This document shows positions 44,201 to 51,596 of a stretch of DNA of 52,647 bases, piece after piece (the first letter of the stretch is position 1; every line of letters begins with the position of its first letter). Source of the DNA: Clostridia bacterium (GTDB lineage Bacteria; Bacillota; Clostridia; Christensenellales; UBA3700). The stretch covers positions 1 to 52,647 of the forward strand of contig JAIDRT010000074.1 in the NCBI GenBank assembly GCA_029061605.1, given 5' to 3'. Both the position numbers and the translations under genes were made by a program. The notes under the pieces are model-generated. The model ran no database searches. It saw only the letters and a list, made by a program, of their open reading frames with translations, and was not told where the DNA came from.

Positions 44201-46116
44201 AATTCATAGGTAAACTTGTCATTAGGCTCACGCGCAGGCGTCTCTCCAACGTAAGTAGACTTACCTTCAGTCTCTACCCTGTCTGTATAGAGCAACGTTC
44301 CGTCCCAGTTGACGTACTGAACTGTGAACGTATTGGCAATCTTTTCAAATTCTGCGTTTATCTCAATGCTTTCTACTATATTGTCAAAGTCCTTATCCCA
44401 ACCTTTAAACACATAAGTATAGCCGTCGTTCAAAACTTTGACAGGCTGTTCAGGAGCCTCTACGCTTGAGCCGTAAAGCGCGCTTACTGATTTAATGCAC
44501 GTCTTGTCAACAAAGAATTTGACTGTATAACTTCTCACGCTTTCATTATATTTTGCATTTATCACGGCATTGGAAGTGATATTATCAAAAGTGCCGTCCC
44601 AACCAATAAACTCATATTCATATTGAGCCGTAGACGCTTTAGCCACGTTGGTAGGCACTAGATTTGAATTGGTCAGATTAGAGCCGTATTCGATATCTGG
44701 GAAGACAGACTTTTTGCCGTCACCGTAATTAAACGTAACGGTAAAAGTCTTGATTTGCTGTTTGAATTTTGCCTGCACTGTCATATTGCGGGTAATTGCG
44801 TTGAGTTTATCTCCGTCTGTCCAACCGACGAAGACGTAATCATATTTGTCATTGGATTGACGGCTAGGCGTATCCGCGCCGTATACCGACGGCTCTCCGC
44901 TTTCTACATTCTCGCTGAATAGCAAACTTCCGTCCCAATTTACATAATCTACGCTATAAGTGTGCGACACCTTGTTAAATCTTGCGTGTACTTCAAGATT
45001 AGATATGATATTGTCAAAAGCCACGTCCCAACCAATGAATTCATAAGTAAAGCCGTCGCCTAGGTCTTTGATAGGTTGAGATGGCGGCTCAACGCTTGAG
45101 CCATAAGCCACGTTGAGATATTTAATGCATTTGTTGTCTACAAAGAACTTGACGTCGTACATTCTGATTTGCTCAACGTATTTAGCATTGACGACGGTAT
45201 TCTCTTTTATATTTTCAAAAGAATTGTCCCAACCTACAAAGGTGTATGTGTATTGAGCCGTGCTTGGCTTAACGACTTCTTTCTCGCTTGGAGCAATTGC
45301 ATTTGCGCCATAATTTACTTTGCGAGTAACGCTCTTGTTGTTGCCAAAGTTGAAAGTTACGTCAAATTTCTTGATGTTTTCTTGGAATTTGGCATAGACG
45401 TCTGTATCTTGTGTAATATTATTGAAATTTCCCTCCCACCCTGTAAATACGTAATCATATTTATCGGTAGACGGCTTTTGTGGTTTTGCAAGTAAATCAG
45501 CGTCTGCGTTCTCTCCGTATCTGACGTGGTCAGTGTATATCAACTCTCCGTCAACGTAATAATTAAACTCAAAAAATCTCAATTCGCTGGTATAAACAGG
45601 CGTTGCAAGAAAATATCCTTGCGTCAAATCGTCAGTATTGCAATCCCATTTGTCAAAAGTATATGTAAATTTTTCATCGTCGGGACGCTTAGACGGACGC
45701 AAACTTGCAATATCCTTAGCAAGTTGGTCGTCAGTGCGTTCATAATCTTTTTCAAGCAAAATACCGCCGTTGTAATCGCGGAATGACACGGTTATCTTGT
45801 TGACAATCTCCACCCAATAAGCGTATACGCTGATCGTCTTGTTGTCTTTAGCAATCTCTTCTACGTTGGCGCTCTCTACTTCTTGCGTCCAACTGCCCTT
45901 GTCAAGATACCAACCTTTGAAAACGTAGCCGTCTCTCGTCGGTTGACTTGCCAAAATTTCTTTTGCCTGCTCAATGCCTATCGTCGTAGCGTACTGCTCT
46001 TCGTCGCTGACAAATGTCAATGACAACTCCTTTTCTTTTACGCTACAGGCAACAAAAATGCTCAACGCCATTGCGACAAGCATAATCGCCAATATAAATT
46101 TACTCCACTTTCTCAT
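41263..46116 (-). CDS. Giant lipoprotein with InlB/Flg_new-type repeats and BspA-like leucine-rich repeats
   Basis: A 1617-residue surface protein. Lipobox FVAC places the acylated Cys at residue 24. After a first Listeria-Bacteroides-type unit (about 30-100) come thirteen repeats of 65-80 residues (about 105-1030), each with YTVKFF-like, YG.., YDYVFxGW and VNAKY-like blocks. Repeats 3-5 and 6-8 form two copies of a larger A-B-C unit of about 207 residues, and repeat 9 starts a third. Residues about 1030-1600 carry BspA-type LRR_5 repeats (FKGNTVIGSVYIPNTITKVE and similar). There is no LPXTG; the lipid is the anchor. Such proteins mediate adhesion or interactions at the surface. It is monocistronic with its own terminator. 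Confidence 0.9.
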   Translation of the reverse strand: MRKWSKFILAIMLVAMALSIFVACSVKEKELSLTFVSDEEQYATTIGIEQAKEILASQPTRDGYVFKGWYLDKGSWTQEVESANVEEIAKDNKTISVYAYWVEIVNKITVSFRDYNGGILLEKDYERTDDQLAKDIASLRPSKRPDDEKFTYTFDKWDCNTDDLTQGYFLATPVYTSELRFFEFNYYVDGELIYTDHVRYGENADADLLAKPQKPSTDKYDYVFTGWEGNFNNITQDTDVYAKFQENIKKFDVTFNFGNNKSVTRKVNYGANAIAPSEKEVVKPSTAQYTYTFVGWDNSFENIKENTVVNAKYVEQIRMYDVKFFVDNKCIKYLNVAYGSSVEPPSQPIKDLGDGFTYEFIGWDVAFDNIISNLEVHARFNKVSHTYSVDYVNWDGSLLFSENVESGEPSVYGADTPSRQSNDKYDYVFVGWTDGDKLNAITRNMTVQAKFKQQIKTFTVTFNYGDGKKSVFPDIEYGSNLTNSNLVPTNVAKASTAQYEYEFIGWDGTFDNITSNAVINAKYNESVRSYTVKFFVDKTCIKSVSALYGSSVEAPEQPVKVLNDGYTYVFKGWDKDFDNIVESIEINAEFEKIANTFTVQYVNWDGTLLYTDRVETEGKSTYVGETPAREPNDKFTYEFKGWSNADMLESVTQSFATEAIFEEVVRTYTVTFNYGHGLQKVLEDVPYGTNLTESTEIPTNTDKSSTKQYDFTFIDWDKYFGYVSRDMEVNAIYKETIRKYIVTFINNGSAVKSQEVEYGKCPVAPTEMIFKNDTVQWKYTFLGWAVAGNDIVDSADDFDGVDPNESQVEDTVTYTAIYLRNIQRYTVKFFNEEDKKLLIGEITVDYGTNMLLRDDIPTPFKESTPKFDYAFSGWSRDLTFVEANVEVYANYDANIRSYKVTFMNGEDVYEEFTVVYGNASPKPEVDPTKQSTVQYDFVFLGWDGLMSYVEGDTVVTANYRNDLRYYKVTYFNLATYELISTVEMGYGSLINITISRDGYDFDSWYRDPNCNTVFDMQNDFVDGTLMLFGNTVMQGLRFNDNNEIIGYEGTQPNLVIPIAANGRKVSTIKKEAFKGNTVIGSVYIPNTITKVEAYVFSGLNLTESGGIYVQSEKKWTGTPSGWDQYWNRNSLTSFHESDRPVTYGVDGIYTVGDFQYILIADGNTAIVDKFINNNTAKAYISDQFDHQKAYFTSVVETDEKTGQQRDIYTIEYTTTTYSITQIAVSAFEGCSNVATIFIPDTISKVGNYAFSGVTANIYIQRSKPAVGEIPSGWGLYWNSNRSGQEGTRTLYWGVIDMDRVGVFSYIFMADGTAIAVEYNGSTSVTSVDVPGSVVFKDVAYTVTELGDELLANMTLLNTVTLNEGLKKIKSKVFYMDPMLSSVTLPSTLEEIGDYAFLGALALKEIYIPASVKTIGMLVFVGMDNLTIYCGVAKEPTYLPGISGYNPLWDVKLGLSDIGDLTNLKGIAGTLVNPNKHTVIYNVAAIYIDTAKETGRETNFKYVLFNNNTAKVISSNNTILNVENYEIPSVITYNDNTYTVTAIGAGAFSGNTAIKTLIIPSTVTSIEENAFQGCSKLTIKTVHASKPSGWNNNFNPDGRPVDYNYGVTVEVEPTEEVA

Positions 46117-46350
46117 ACTTCCACTTCCTTTCGAGATTCCACACGCGCGCTAACTAATACGCGTAATTATGATGTTAACAATATTCTACTTTATTCTACA
46201 CCAATAAATTATATTTGGGAATATATCAAAATATCTAATTTAATAATTTTTTAATTTTTTTGCAGTGAAGTTTTATAATAACGTGATTATATAATTAATA
46301 CTTATTAATAATCGTTAAAATTTTGACAAATATTTAAATCTTTATATATT
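46117..46350. other. AT-rich leader/promoter region of the giant lipoprotein gene
   Basis: Very AT-rich, with several TATAAT-like hexamers on the minus strand (for example near 46205-46212 and 46290-46296) but no convincing -35 pair, so no single promoter can be chosen. A GAAAGGAAGTGG ribosome region lies just before the ATG. Nothing else is seen here. Confidence 0.4.
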
Positions 46351-46351
46351 G

Positions 46352-46384
46352 TTAGAGACCTCTCCGCTACGGTCGAGGTGACAT
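46352..46384. repeat. R1 half element
   Basis: AGAGACCTCTCCGCTACGGT, then CGAGGTGACA. It matches the arm at 15709-15741 almost exactly, and is a single arm of the dispersed family. Confidence 0.75.
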
Positions 46385-46477
46385 AAATAAAATTAAAATT
46401 CCTACTTGACTTGAGATGAGATACTCTAAAACAAACTCCCCTCTCATTTGACGATAAGGAAGATAAGCAAATAATAA

Positions 46478-46576
46478 AAGATAGTATTTAAAGAAAGCCG
46501 TCGTACTTGCCGTATGACGGCTTGAATTAAGTGCTGTATTGGCGGAAAAGACGAATTTTAAATTTGTCTAGCCTAC
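46478..46576. repeat. R2 repeat copy 1, overlapping the end of the DUF1858 gene
   Basis: About 98 bp, aligning nearly end to end with 48060-48159 at about 70 percent. It starts AAGATAGTATTT, holds the hairpin GCCGTCGTAC-TTGC-CGTATGACGGC and ends TTTGTCTAGCCTAC. On the minus strand its end supplies the TAG stop codon of the DUF1858 gene. Confidence 0.75.
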
Positions 46577-46768
46577 AACCTCATTCAACTTCTTCACGAG
46601 TTCGTCCACGTCTACGCCGTGTACCATAGCGGCTTCTTCAATAGTCTCGCCTCTTGCCATTGCGCAACCGAAACAGTGCATTCCGATACTTAAGAGCGTC
46701 TCTGCAATAGCCTCGCTATTTTCCTGTTGCAATGCTTCCGCAATGAGCATATCCTTTGTTATTGCCAT
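46568..46768 (-). CDS. DUF1858 (hybrid-cluster-associated redox disulfide) protein
   Basis: A 66-residue helical protein with the CFGC motif in SIGMHCFGCAMARGETIEEAA, matching DUF1858/TIGR03980. These domains occur alone or fused to hybrid-cluster and Fe-S redox proteins. The Cys pair probably forms a redox disulfide; the partner is unknown. GGAGG lies eight bases before the ATG. The stop codon and the last codons lie in the edge of an R2 repeat. Confidence 0.88.
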   Translation of the reverse strand: MAITKDMLIAEALQQENSEAIAETLLSIGMHCFGCAMARGETIEEAAMVHGVDVDELVKKLNEVVG

Positions 46769-46833
46769 AAATGCGCCTCCAAAATTATTTTATAATGACA
46801 TTATATATTATTATTGTCTTATTGGCTATCGTT

Positions 46834-47922
46834 TTAAACAAAATATTTGACAAAAAGCCATATCAGCACGCCCGCAACGGCAAGCACTGACAATGCGATA
46901 GCGCCGATTTTGACAGAAGACTTGGGATAATTGCCCACAACTCTGCCCGACCTACCGTTGACAATACACTCAAAACTCTTTTTTGCGTAATTATATTTGA
47001 ATATCCACACCGGAACAAGCACGTATTTGTAAGTTCTGTCAGAATATATACAGTTCATATTGACGTAATCCACTACGTCGGCGCGATACCTCGACACGAT
47101 TTGCTGACGCAAAGACGCCTTAATCAAACTCTTGGCGTCGCTCCAACATTCGTCAAGGCTTTTGTCGTACCGCTCCGCGCTGTATCCGCTGATAAATTGG
47201 TTGTGATATTCAAGAGAATTATCAGTGTCAAAGCCTCCAAGTTTTCTGAGATTTTTTTGCGTAATAGACTTGCTTGCCTCAACTTGCAAATCATTGAAAA
47301 AATCGTTGACGTGACCGCTTGCGGTATACCATCTCGTCCTGGTCTCCGTTCTTCTGTTCTTACCGCTGCCAACTGTGACGGTATAATGCTGACCGTATCT
47401 TATCGTATAATCGCAATCCGCAGTCGCATCAAACGTAAAGAGCGGGATATACACGCCTTTTGCAGGTTGACGTTTTGCCTCTTTTTTTAGTTTGTTTGGC
47501 GCAAGTTTTTTGCTCTTGAGCCAATTCTCATAGACAATAGGCACCTGTCCTTTGGTAATCTTAAATGGCAAGATACCGTTGGGCTGAAGTCCGTCTATCT
47601 CGTCCGTATCAACGATATTGCTGGCGTTGCAGAATGGACAACTGGACACCACTTCGTAATCAGGCAGGACGGATATTGCTCCGCAAGACTTACACTTGAC
47701 GCTCTTCACTCCGCCCCATCTGACAAAGCCTTGCTCAACGCCGTCGTTGTAAGGCAATTCCTGAGCCATTCCCACTTCTTGAGTATCGACAGTGGTATTG
47801 CAATAATCGCATTTCATTTTTTTGCTTTCCGGATCGTAATACAAAAAGTTGCCGCAACCCGGACATTTAAATATTTGACTGCCTAGCGACTCCTCTTGAG
47901 CCTGCGTATCGTTTTGTTGCAT
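46834..47922 (-). CDS. Zinc-ribbon membrane protein, YdjG-like (TFIIB-type ribbon)
   Basis: A 362-residue protein. The N-terminus has one ribbon (CPGCGNFLYYDPESKKMKCDYC, quoted in part: CPGCG and CDYC) and a second with KCKSCG and SCPFCN. A soluble part follows that includes a Gly/Lys/Arg/Thr loop, and one membrane helix ends the protein (about 338-360). This layout fits B. subtilis YdjG, whose partner YdjI is an SPFH protein; the gene for such a protein lies next upstream here. AAGGGA lies six bases before the ATG. A role in envelope or membrane stress is inferred from the ydjGHI parallel. Confidence 0.8.
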   Translation of the reverse strand: MQQNDTQAQEESLGSQIFKCPGCGNFLYYDPESKKMKCDYCNTTVDTQEVGMAQELPYNDGVEQGFVRWGGVKSVKCKSCGAISVLPDYEVVSSCPFCNASNIVDTDEIDGLQPNGILPFKITKGQVPIVYENWLKSKKLAPNKLKKEAKRQPAKGVYIPLFTFDATADCDYTIRYGQHYTVTVGSGKNRRTETRTRWYTASGHVNDFFNDLQVEASKSITQKNLRKLGGFDTDNSLEYHNQFISGYSAERYDKSLDECWSDAKSLIKASLRQQIVSRYRADVVDYVNMNCIYSDRTYKYVLVPVWIFKYNYAKKSFECIVNGRSGRVVGNYPKSSVKIGAIALSVLAVAGVLIWLFVKYFV

Positions 47923-48059
47923 ATGTTCCCTTATAATTAATAATCTAAATTTTTTTACTTCTCACAAACTGAAGTATATTATACTTACCTTATGTTTCTA
48001 CGTTCTATCGTTTGGTGATAAAGTAGATAGACGAAAAATAAAATAGTAGATTTTTTGTC

Positions 48060-48159
48060 AAGATGGTATTTGGCGAAAGTCGTCGTACTTGATGTACGTC
48101 GACTTTAACCAACTGCCGAATTGGCAAATAAAGATACATTTTAGATTTGTCTAGCCTAC
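48060..48159. repeat. R2 repeat copy 2, overlapping the end of the SPFH gene
   Basis: Begins AAGATGGTATTT, holds GTCGTCGTAC-TTGA-TGTACGTCGAC and ends TTTGTCTAGCCTAC, like the copy at 46478-46576. On the minus strand the TAG of GTAGGCTAG ends the SPFH gene, in a different frame from copy 1. Confidence 0.75.
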
Positions 48160-49310
48160 TTTTGAACCGAACTTCCACAATCTGGACAGAACTTTTGTCC
48201 TGCCTTGAGTACTTTGCCGCACTCTTTGCATCTAAGTTCGTCCACTCTTGCTCCGCATTCAGGACAGAATTTCACCTTTTCGCCCACTTCGATTCCGCAC
48301 GACGGACAAACTTTTTTGGGCGGGGTCATATTATTGCCGCACTCTGGACAGAACTTGCTGGTACTTGGCACGCTTGCGTGACACTTTGGACACTTGACTT
48401 TGGTGTCATATTGGACTTTCTCCTCAACTTGCGGCTCTTGAGGCGCATTTGATACCGATGACATAGTGTCGACAAACATCTTGCCCATACTCAAGCCTGC
48501 GCCCATACCGACGCCCATACCGCTCATACCGCCGGGATTTTTAGCGGCGTTCTTCATTGCCTCAACGCTTTCCATCTGCGTATATTCTCTCATTGCGCCT
48601 TTCATCACGCCGACGTTGGTACGCTTGTCGAGCATCTTTTCTACGTCTTCCGGCAAAGACAGATTCTCAATAACAAGAGACTTTATCTCAATACCTATCT
48701 TGTCAAATTCATCAGCAAGTTTTGCTTTTGCCATTTCTGCCAAATCGTCGTAATGCATAGCAAGATCTAATGCTGGAATATTTGACTCGGCAATTACGTT
48801 GGAAAGCGTAGACGTAATAATTTTCTTAAAATACTCGTCGACGTTGCGCACAGTAAAACTGCTCATAGAGCCTATGAGTTCTCTCAATGCGTTGGTAGGA
48901 GTGCCTACAGCAAAAGAGTATACGCCAAAGCCTCTCACTCTGACTACTCCGTAGTCTTGGTCTCTCATCATTATTGGATTGGACGTACCCCATTTCATAT
49001 TCAAGAATTGCTTGGTGGATATGAAGTATACGTCGCCAGTATAAGGACTTTCCCAAAGCGTCTTCCAGTGGTAAAGTTGGGTCAGCAACGGAAAGTTCTT
49101 GATATCGTTGAGTTGATAAGTACCCGGTCCAAATACGTCTGCAAGTTTACCCTCTTGAATAAAGAGAGCCTTCTGTCCCTCTCTTACTACAAGCGTAGAC
49201 TTGCGCATTATCTCTTCTTTTCTCTCCAGCGGGTATTTGTAGATAATATCGTTGACGTTATCGCTCTCCCACTGAATTACCTTTCTAAATTGATTTTTTA
49301 AAAATCCCAT
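48156..49310 (-). CDS. SPFH-domain protein with C-terminal zinc ribbons, YdjI-like
   Basis: A 384-residue cytoplasmic, membrane-associated protein. An SPFH/band-7-like domain (about 40-230: EGQKALFIQEGKLADVFGPG, DEFDKIGIEIKSLVIENLSL) is followed by a Gly/Met-rich linker (about 255-285). Three Cys4 ribbons follow (CPKC..CPEC, CPSC..CPEC, CKEC..CPDC). This is the usual design of the YdjI/virion-core-like family. GGAG lies before the ATG and a promoter at 49431-49460. It is paired with the YdjG-like gene, an R2 repeat lying between. The last residues and the stop fall in that repeat. Confidence 0.9.
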   Translation of the reverse strand: MGFLKNQFRKVIQWESDNVNDIIYKYPLERKEEIMRKSTLVVREGQKALFIQEGKLADVFGPGTYQLNDIKNFPLLTQLYHWKTLWESPYTGDVYFISTKQFLNMKWGTSNPIMMRDQDYGVVRVRGFGVYSFAVGTPTNALRELIGSMSSFTVRNVDEYFKKIITSTLSNVIAESNIPALDLAMHYDDLAEMAKAKLADEFDKIGIEIKSLVIENLSLPEDVEKMLDKRTNVGVMKGAMREYTQMESVEAMKNAAKNPGGMSGMGVGMGAGLSMGKMFVDTMSSVSNAPQEPQVEEKVQYDTKVKCPKCHASVPSTSKFCPECGNNMTPPKKVCPSCGIEVGEKVKFCPECGARVDELRCKECGKVLKAGQKFCPDCGSSVQK

Positions 49311-49430
49311 TTTTATCTCCTTTCATTTCATTTAATATTGAATCTTACCTGATTACAATCGCAATAAGTCATTATAAAAAGTACGCGTTTAGATATATTC
49401 TATTGCGGTTAGAATCAAGTTTACACATAT

Positions 49431-49460
49431 ATTTTAATATCATTATACATTATATGTCAA
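49431..49460 (-). promoter_or_regulatory. Promoter of the SPFH gene
   Basis: On the minus strand TTGACA (49455-49460), an 18-base spacer and TAAAAT (49431-49436), about 120 bases before the ATG. The rest of the 339-base gap to the M1 peptidase holds an R1 repeat (49517-49586) and AT-rich sequence with nothing else evident. Confidence 0.65.
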
Positions 49461-49516
49461 GAGCCAATTATTGTAGATTTTACAAAATATCAAGTGATTA
49501 TACCAAATAATAAAAT

Positions 49517-49586
49517 CTTCGACTTCACTGCAATTATTTTGTCATTTCGACCGTAACGTAGCGAAGTGGAGAAATCTCTACAGTAT
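49517..49586. repeat. R1 repeat before the M1 peptidase gene
   Basis: An arm ATCTTCGACTTCACTG at 49516, then TGTCATTTCGACCGTAACGT, then AGCGAAGTGGAGAAATCT ending near 49577. Confidence 0.75.
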
Positions 49587-49649
49587 ATAAAAGCCCCTTC
49601 TTACCTTTTATTAAGTCATATCCTCAACAGATACGACATAAAATCTTGT

Positions 49650-51074
49650 ATGAAAAAGAAGACCATTTCCATTATATGTATCGCAATCATTGTTTGCTCT
49701 TTGCTCGTCTTTGCCGTATCTTGCAAAAATAACGACGAGCCTGTCACTACCTACAATATCTGGCTTGACGTGCAGGACGACAATACGGTAGTATGCTCGC
49801 AAAAAGTCGATGTCGTCAACAACTACGGCGCGCCGATAGAAGAATTGAAGTTCAACGTATACTCCAACGCCTTTGACAGACAAAAGCCTCTGCCGTGCGC
49901 GCAGGAAGAACAAGGGGATTTTTATCCCGACGGCATAAGTTACGGCGAATTTTTGCTCAAGAGCATATACGGAGATTTTAAAGAATACAACTTTGATTTT
50001 GACAGCAATATTCTTACTGTCTCGCTCAACGCGCCTCTTCAAGTCAATGAAAAAATCAGCGTCGATATGCAATATACTCTTTCTCTCCCTCACACCAACG
50101 GACGGTATGGCTTTAACGAAAAAGGCATATCTTTGACAGGATTTTATCCTATGCTTTGCGCTTTCGTAGACGGCGAGTGGTATTACGACGAATTCTCTCC
50201 GATAGGCGATCCCTACTTCTCCGACGTAGCAAATTATGAGGTGACTTTTAATCTTATGAGCGGCTGGGATTACGTATCCAGCGGAAAGAGCAAACAGGAC
50301 GAGGAAAACGGCGAAACGATAGTGACGGCAAGCGCAAAAAATATCCGTGATTTTGCGCTGATACTTTCTCCAACGCTTGCCAAAAGCGTAAGCAAATTTG
50401 CCGGCGTTGAGATAAGTTATCTAGGCGAAAAGCCTGACACTCTTGCGTACGCGCAGAAAGCGCTGGAAGTATACGGCGCATTGTTTGGCAAATACGCTTA
50501 CGACACACTCGCTATTGCCGATATGCCATTCGTCGCAGGCGGTATGGAATACGGCGCGCTGTGCGTGATCAACGCGGCTCTTGGAGGCGCAACGTATGAA
50601 GAAGTAGTCGCGCACGAAATTGCGCACCAATGGTGGTATGGCGCAGTAGGTAGCAACAACCTTACTGACGCTTGGCAGGACGAAGGACTGACGAGTTACG
50701 CCACGTATCAGTATTTTGTGAGCATAGGCAACGTGGACTACTCATCTCTTATGCTGAGCGACGCATACTCGCAGTTCCATAGATTTATAGACATACAAAA
50801 CTCCGTTGGCGAATCAGCAAAAGGCAAACTCGGCGGAAAGTTGAAGGACTTCCCAAGCAACTATTATTACACTAATATTACGTACAACAAATCTTTGATA
50901 ATGTGGAAATACCTGCAAGATATGCTTGGCAAAGACACATTGGTTAAAGCGTTGCAAGAATACTATGCAACATATAAATTCACAATCGCTACGCCCGACG
51001 ATCTATACGCCTGTCTTGACAACGCTTCTGCGGACGCAAGCGCGCTAATGAAAAACTGGGTAGCAAATATATAA
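49650..51074 (+). CDS. M1-family metallopeptidase lipoprotein
   Basis: A 474-residue exported peptidase. Lipoprotein signal MKKKTISIICIAIIVCSL with the acylated Cys in VFAVSC. The zinc site HEIAHQWW with a distal Glu (DAWQDEGLTSYAT) is complete. The exopeptidase motif GAMEN appears as GGMEYG, so the amino-group-binding residue differs and aminopeptidase activity is not certain. It is shorter than PepN-type enzymes, lacking the large C-terminal domain. I chose ATG 49650 because the signal peptide begins there; an upstream frame lies in a repeat. No ribosome site is visible, and TAAAAT ends five bases before the ATG. Confidence 0.88.
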   Translation: MKKKTISIICIAIIVCSLLVFAVSCKNNDEPVTTYNIWLDVQDDNTVVCSQKVDVVNNYGAPIEELKFNVYSNAFDRQKPLPCAQEEQGDFYPDGISYGEFLLKSIYGDFKEYNFDFDSNILTVSLNAPLQVNEKISVDMQYTLSLPHTNGRYGFNEKGISLTGFYPMLCAFVDGEWYYDEFSPIGDPYFSDVANYEVTFNLMSGWDYVSSGKSKQDEENGETIVTASAKNIRDFALILSPTLAKSVSKFAGVEISYLGEKPDTLAYAQKALEVYGALFGKYAYDTLAIADMPFVAGGMEYGALCVINAALGGATYEEVVAHEIAHQWWYGAVGSNNLTDAWQDEGLTSYATYQYFVSIGNVDYSSLMLSDAYSQFHRFIDIQNSVGESAKGKLGGKLKDFPSNYYYTNITYNKSLIMWKYLQDMLGKDTLVKALQEYYATYKFTIATPDDLYACLDNASADASALMKNWVANI

Positions 51075-51105
51075 ACTCCTGCCATAAAATGCCAAAACTA
51101 TTGAC

Positions 51106-51134
51106 GTATACTTCTCCCATTAGTGTACACAATA
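51106..51134 (+). promoter_or_regulatory. Possible forespore sigma-G/F-type promoter
   Basis: GTATA (51106-51110), a 17-base spacer and CACAATA (51128-51134), close to the B. subtilis sigma-G consensus gHATR-N17/18-CATWHTA. TTGACG overlaps the -35, but no sigma-A -10 stands at the right distance. It lies 43 bases before the ATG of a 39-residue Ser/Lys-rich protein. Confidence 0.4.
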
Positions 51135-51176
51135 CTAATGTAATCGCTTGACGGTTACAAAAAACAGGAGGAGATT

Positions 51177-51296
51177 ATGGCAAGAAATTCACAACAAAGC
51201 AGTAGTTCTAACTCTCAAAAGAGTAAGTCTACCGGCGCCAAAAAGTCTCAAACAAAGAGTTGCTCTAACTGCGGTTGTTCTTCTAAAGAACAGTAA
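51177..51296 (+). CDS. Small Ser/Lys/Gln-rich protein with C-terminal CSNCGC
   Basis: A 39-residue protein supported by a very strong AGGAGGAG ribosome site five to six bases before the ATG. It begins MARNSQQSSSSNSQKSKSTG and ends SCSNCGCSSKEQ: basic, hydrophilic and disordered, with three clustered Cys. Its size and composition recall small acid-soluble spore proteins and other short Asn/Ser/Lys-rich clostridial proteins. A sigma-G-like promoter upstream agrees with that. The Cys cluster could bind metal. I cannot assign a family; the reading frame itself is convincing because of the ribosome site. Confidence 0.7.
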   Translation: MARNSQQSSSSNSQKSKSTGAKKSQTKSCSNCGCSSKEQ

Positions 51297-51347
51297 TGAC
51301 CGCTTTAGAGCGTTGGCGTAGGCGTATGTCTTAACTTACCTCGCCAA

Positions 51348-51395
51348 GGCGGACAAAGGCTATTTTATTTAACTAATAAATATCCTTTGTCTGCC
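51348..51395. repeat. Long inverted repeat downstream of the small protein gene
   Basis: GGCGGACAAAGGCTATTTTA and the reverse complement of TAAATATCCTTTGTCTGCC match with two mismatches and one gap. The loop is short and AT-rich. An outer, weaker pairing (TTGGCG..AGG with CCT..CGCCAA) lies just upstream at 51314-51347. No U-tract follows on either strand, so it is not a simple terminator. Confidence 0.6.
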
Positions 51396-51403
51396 AAAAA
51401 TGC

Positions 51404-51433
51404 AAAAAGGTCACGGAGAAATCCGCGACCTTT
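51404..51433 (-). terminator. Rho-independent terminator of a leftward short transcript
   Basis: AAAGGTC and GACCTTT with an inner CGGA/TCCG stem around a GAAA-type loop. On the minus strand TTTTTGCATTTTT follows. On the plus strand only CTTTCTG follows, so it acts mainly leftward, although it could weakly end the small-protein transcript. Confidence 0.75.
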
Positions 51434-51528
51434 CTGTGTAGCAAATCATCTGCCCGTAAATTCGCCACAAGTATACACTAACTCCAAAGGAGGAGTTGTC
51501 ACAAAGATTATCAAGGAGTTTTCTTGAT
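51404..51528 (-). ncRNA. Candidate repressor-controlled short noncoding transcript
   Basis: A leftward promoter (TTGACG 51559-51564, 18-base spacer, TATAAT 51535-51540) would start RNA near 51528, and a strong terminator ends at 51404, giving about 125 bases. Only very short frames without proper ribosome sites are present. The 5' part includes the operator palindrome 51512-51526. It occupies the place where the other two loci have a protein-coding target. Existence is predicted from signals only. Confidence 0.5.
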
Positions 51529-51590
51529 AAATTTATTATACAAGAAGTTATCTTCTTGCGTCAAGCATATTGCATAAAATATTTTATAAT
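51492..51590. promoter_or_regulatory. Divergent control region B: leftward promoter, rightward -10, operator copies
   Basis: Operator-like repeats: GGAGTTGTC (51492-51500), CAAGGAGTTTTCTTG (51512-51526) and CAAGAAGTTATCTTCTTG (51541-51558). The last fills exactly the 18-base spacer of the leftward promoter TTGACG/TATAAT. The rightward -10 is TATAAT at 51585-51590, six bases before the repressor ATG, with no good -35 and no ribosome site. Confidence 0.65.
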
Positions 51591-51596
51591 TGTATT

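Noticed and set aside
41263..46116. CRISPR-like or tandem DNA repeat in the giant gene
   Set aside because: The repeats are protein-level modules of 65-80 residues with diverged DNA; there are no short identical direct repeats with spacers.
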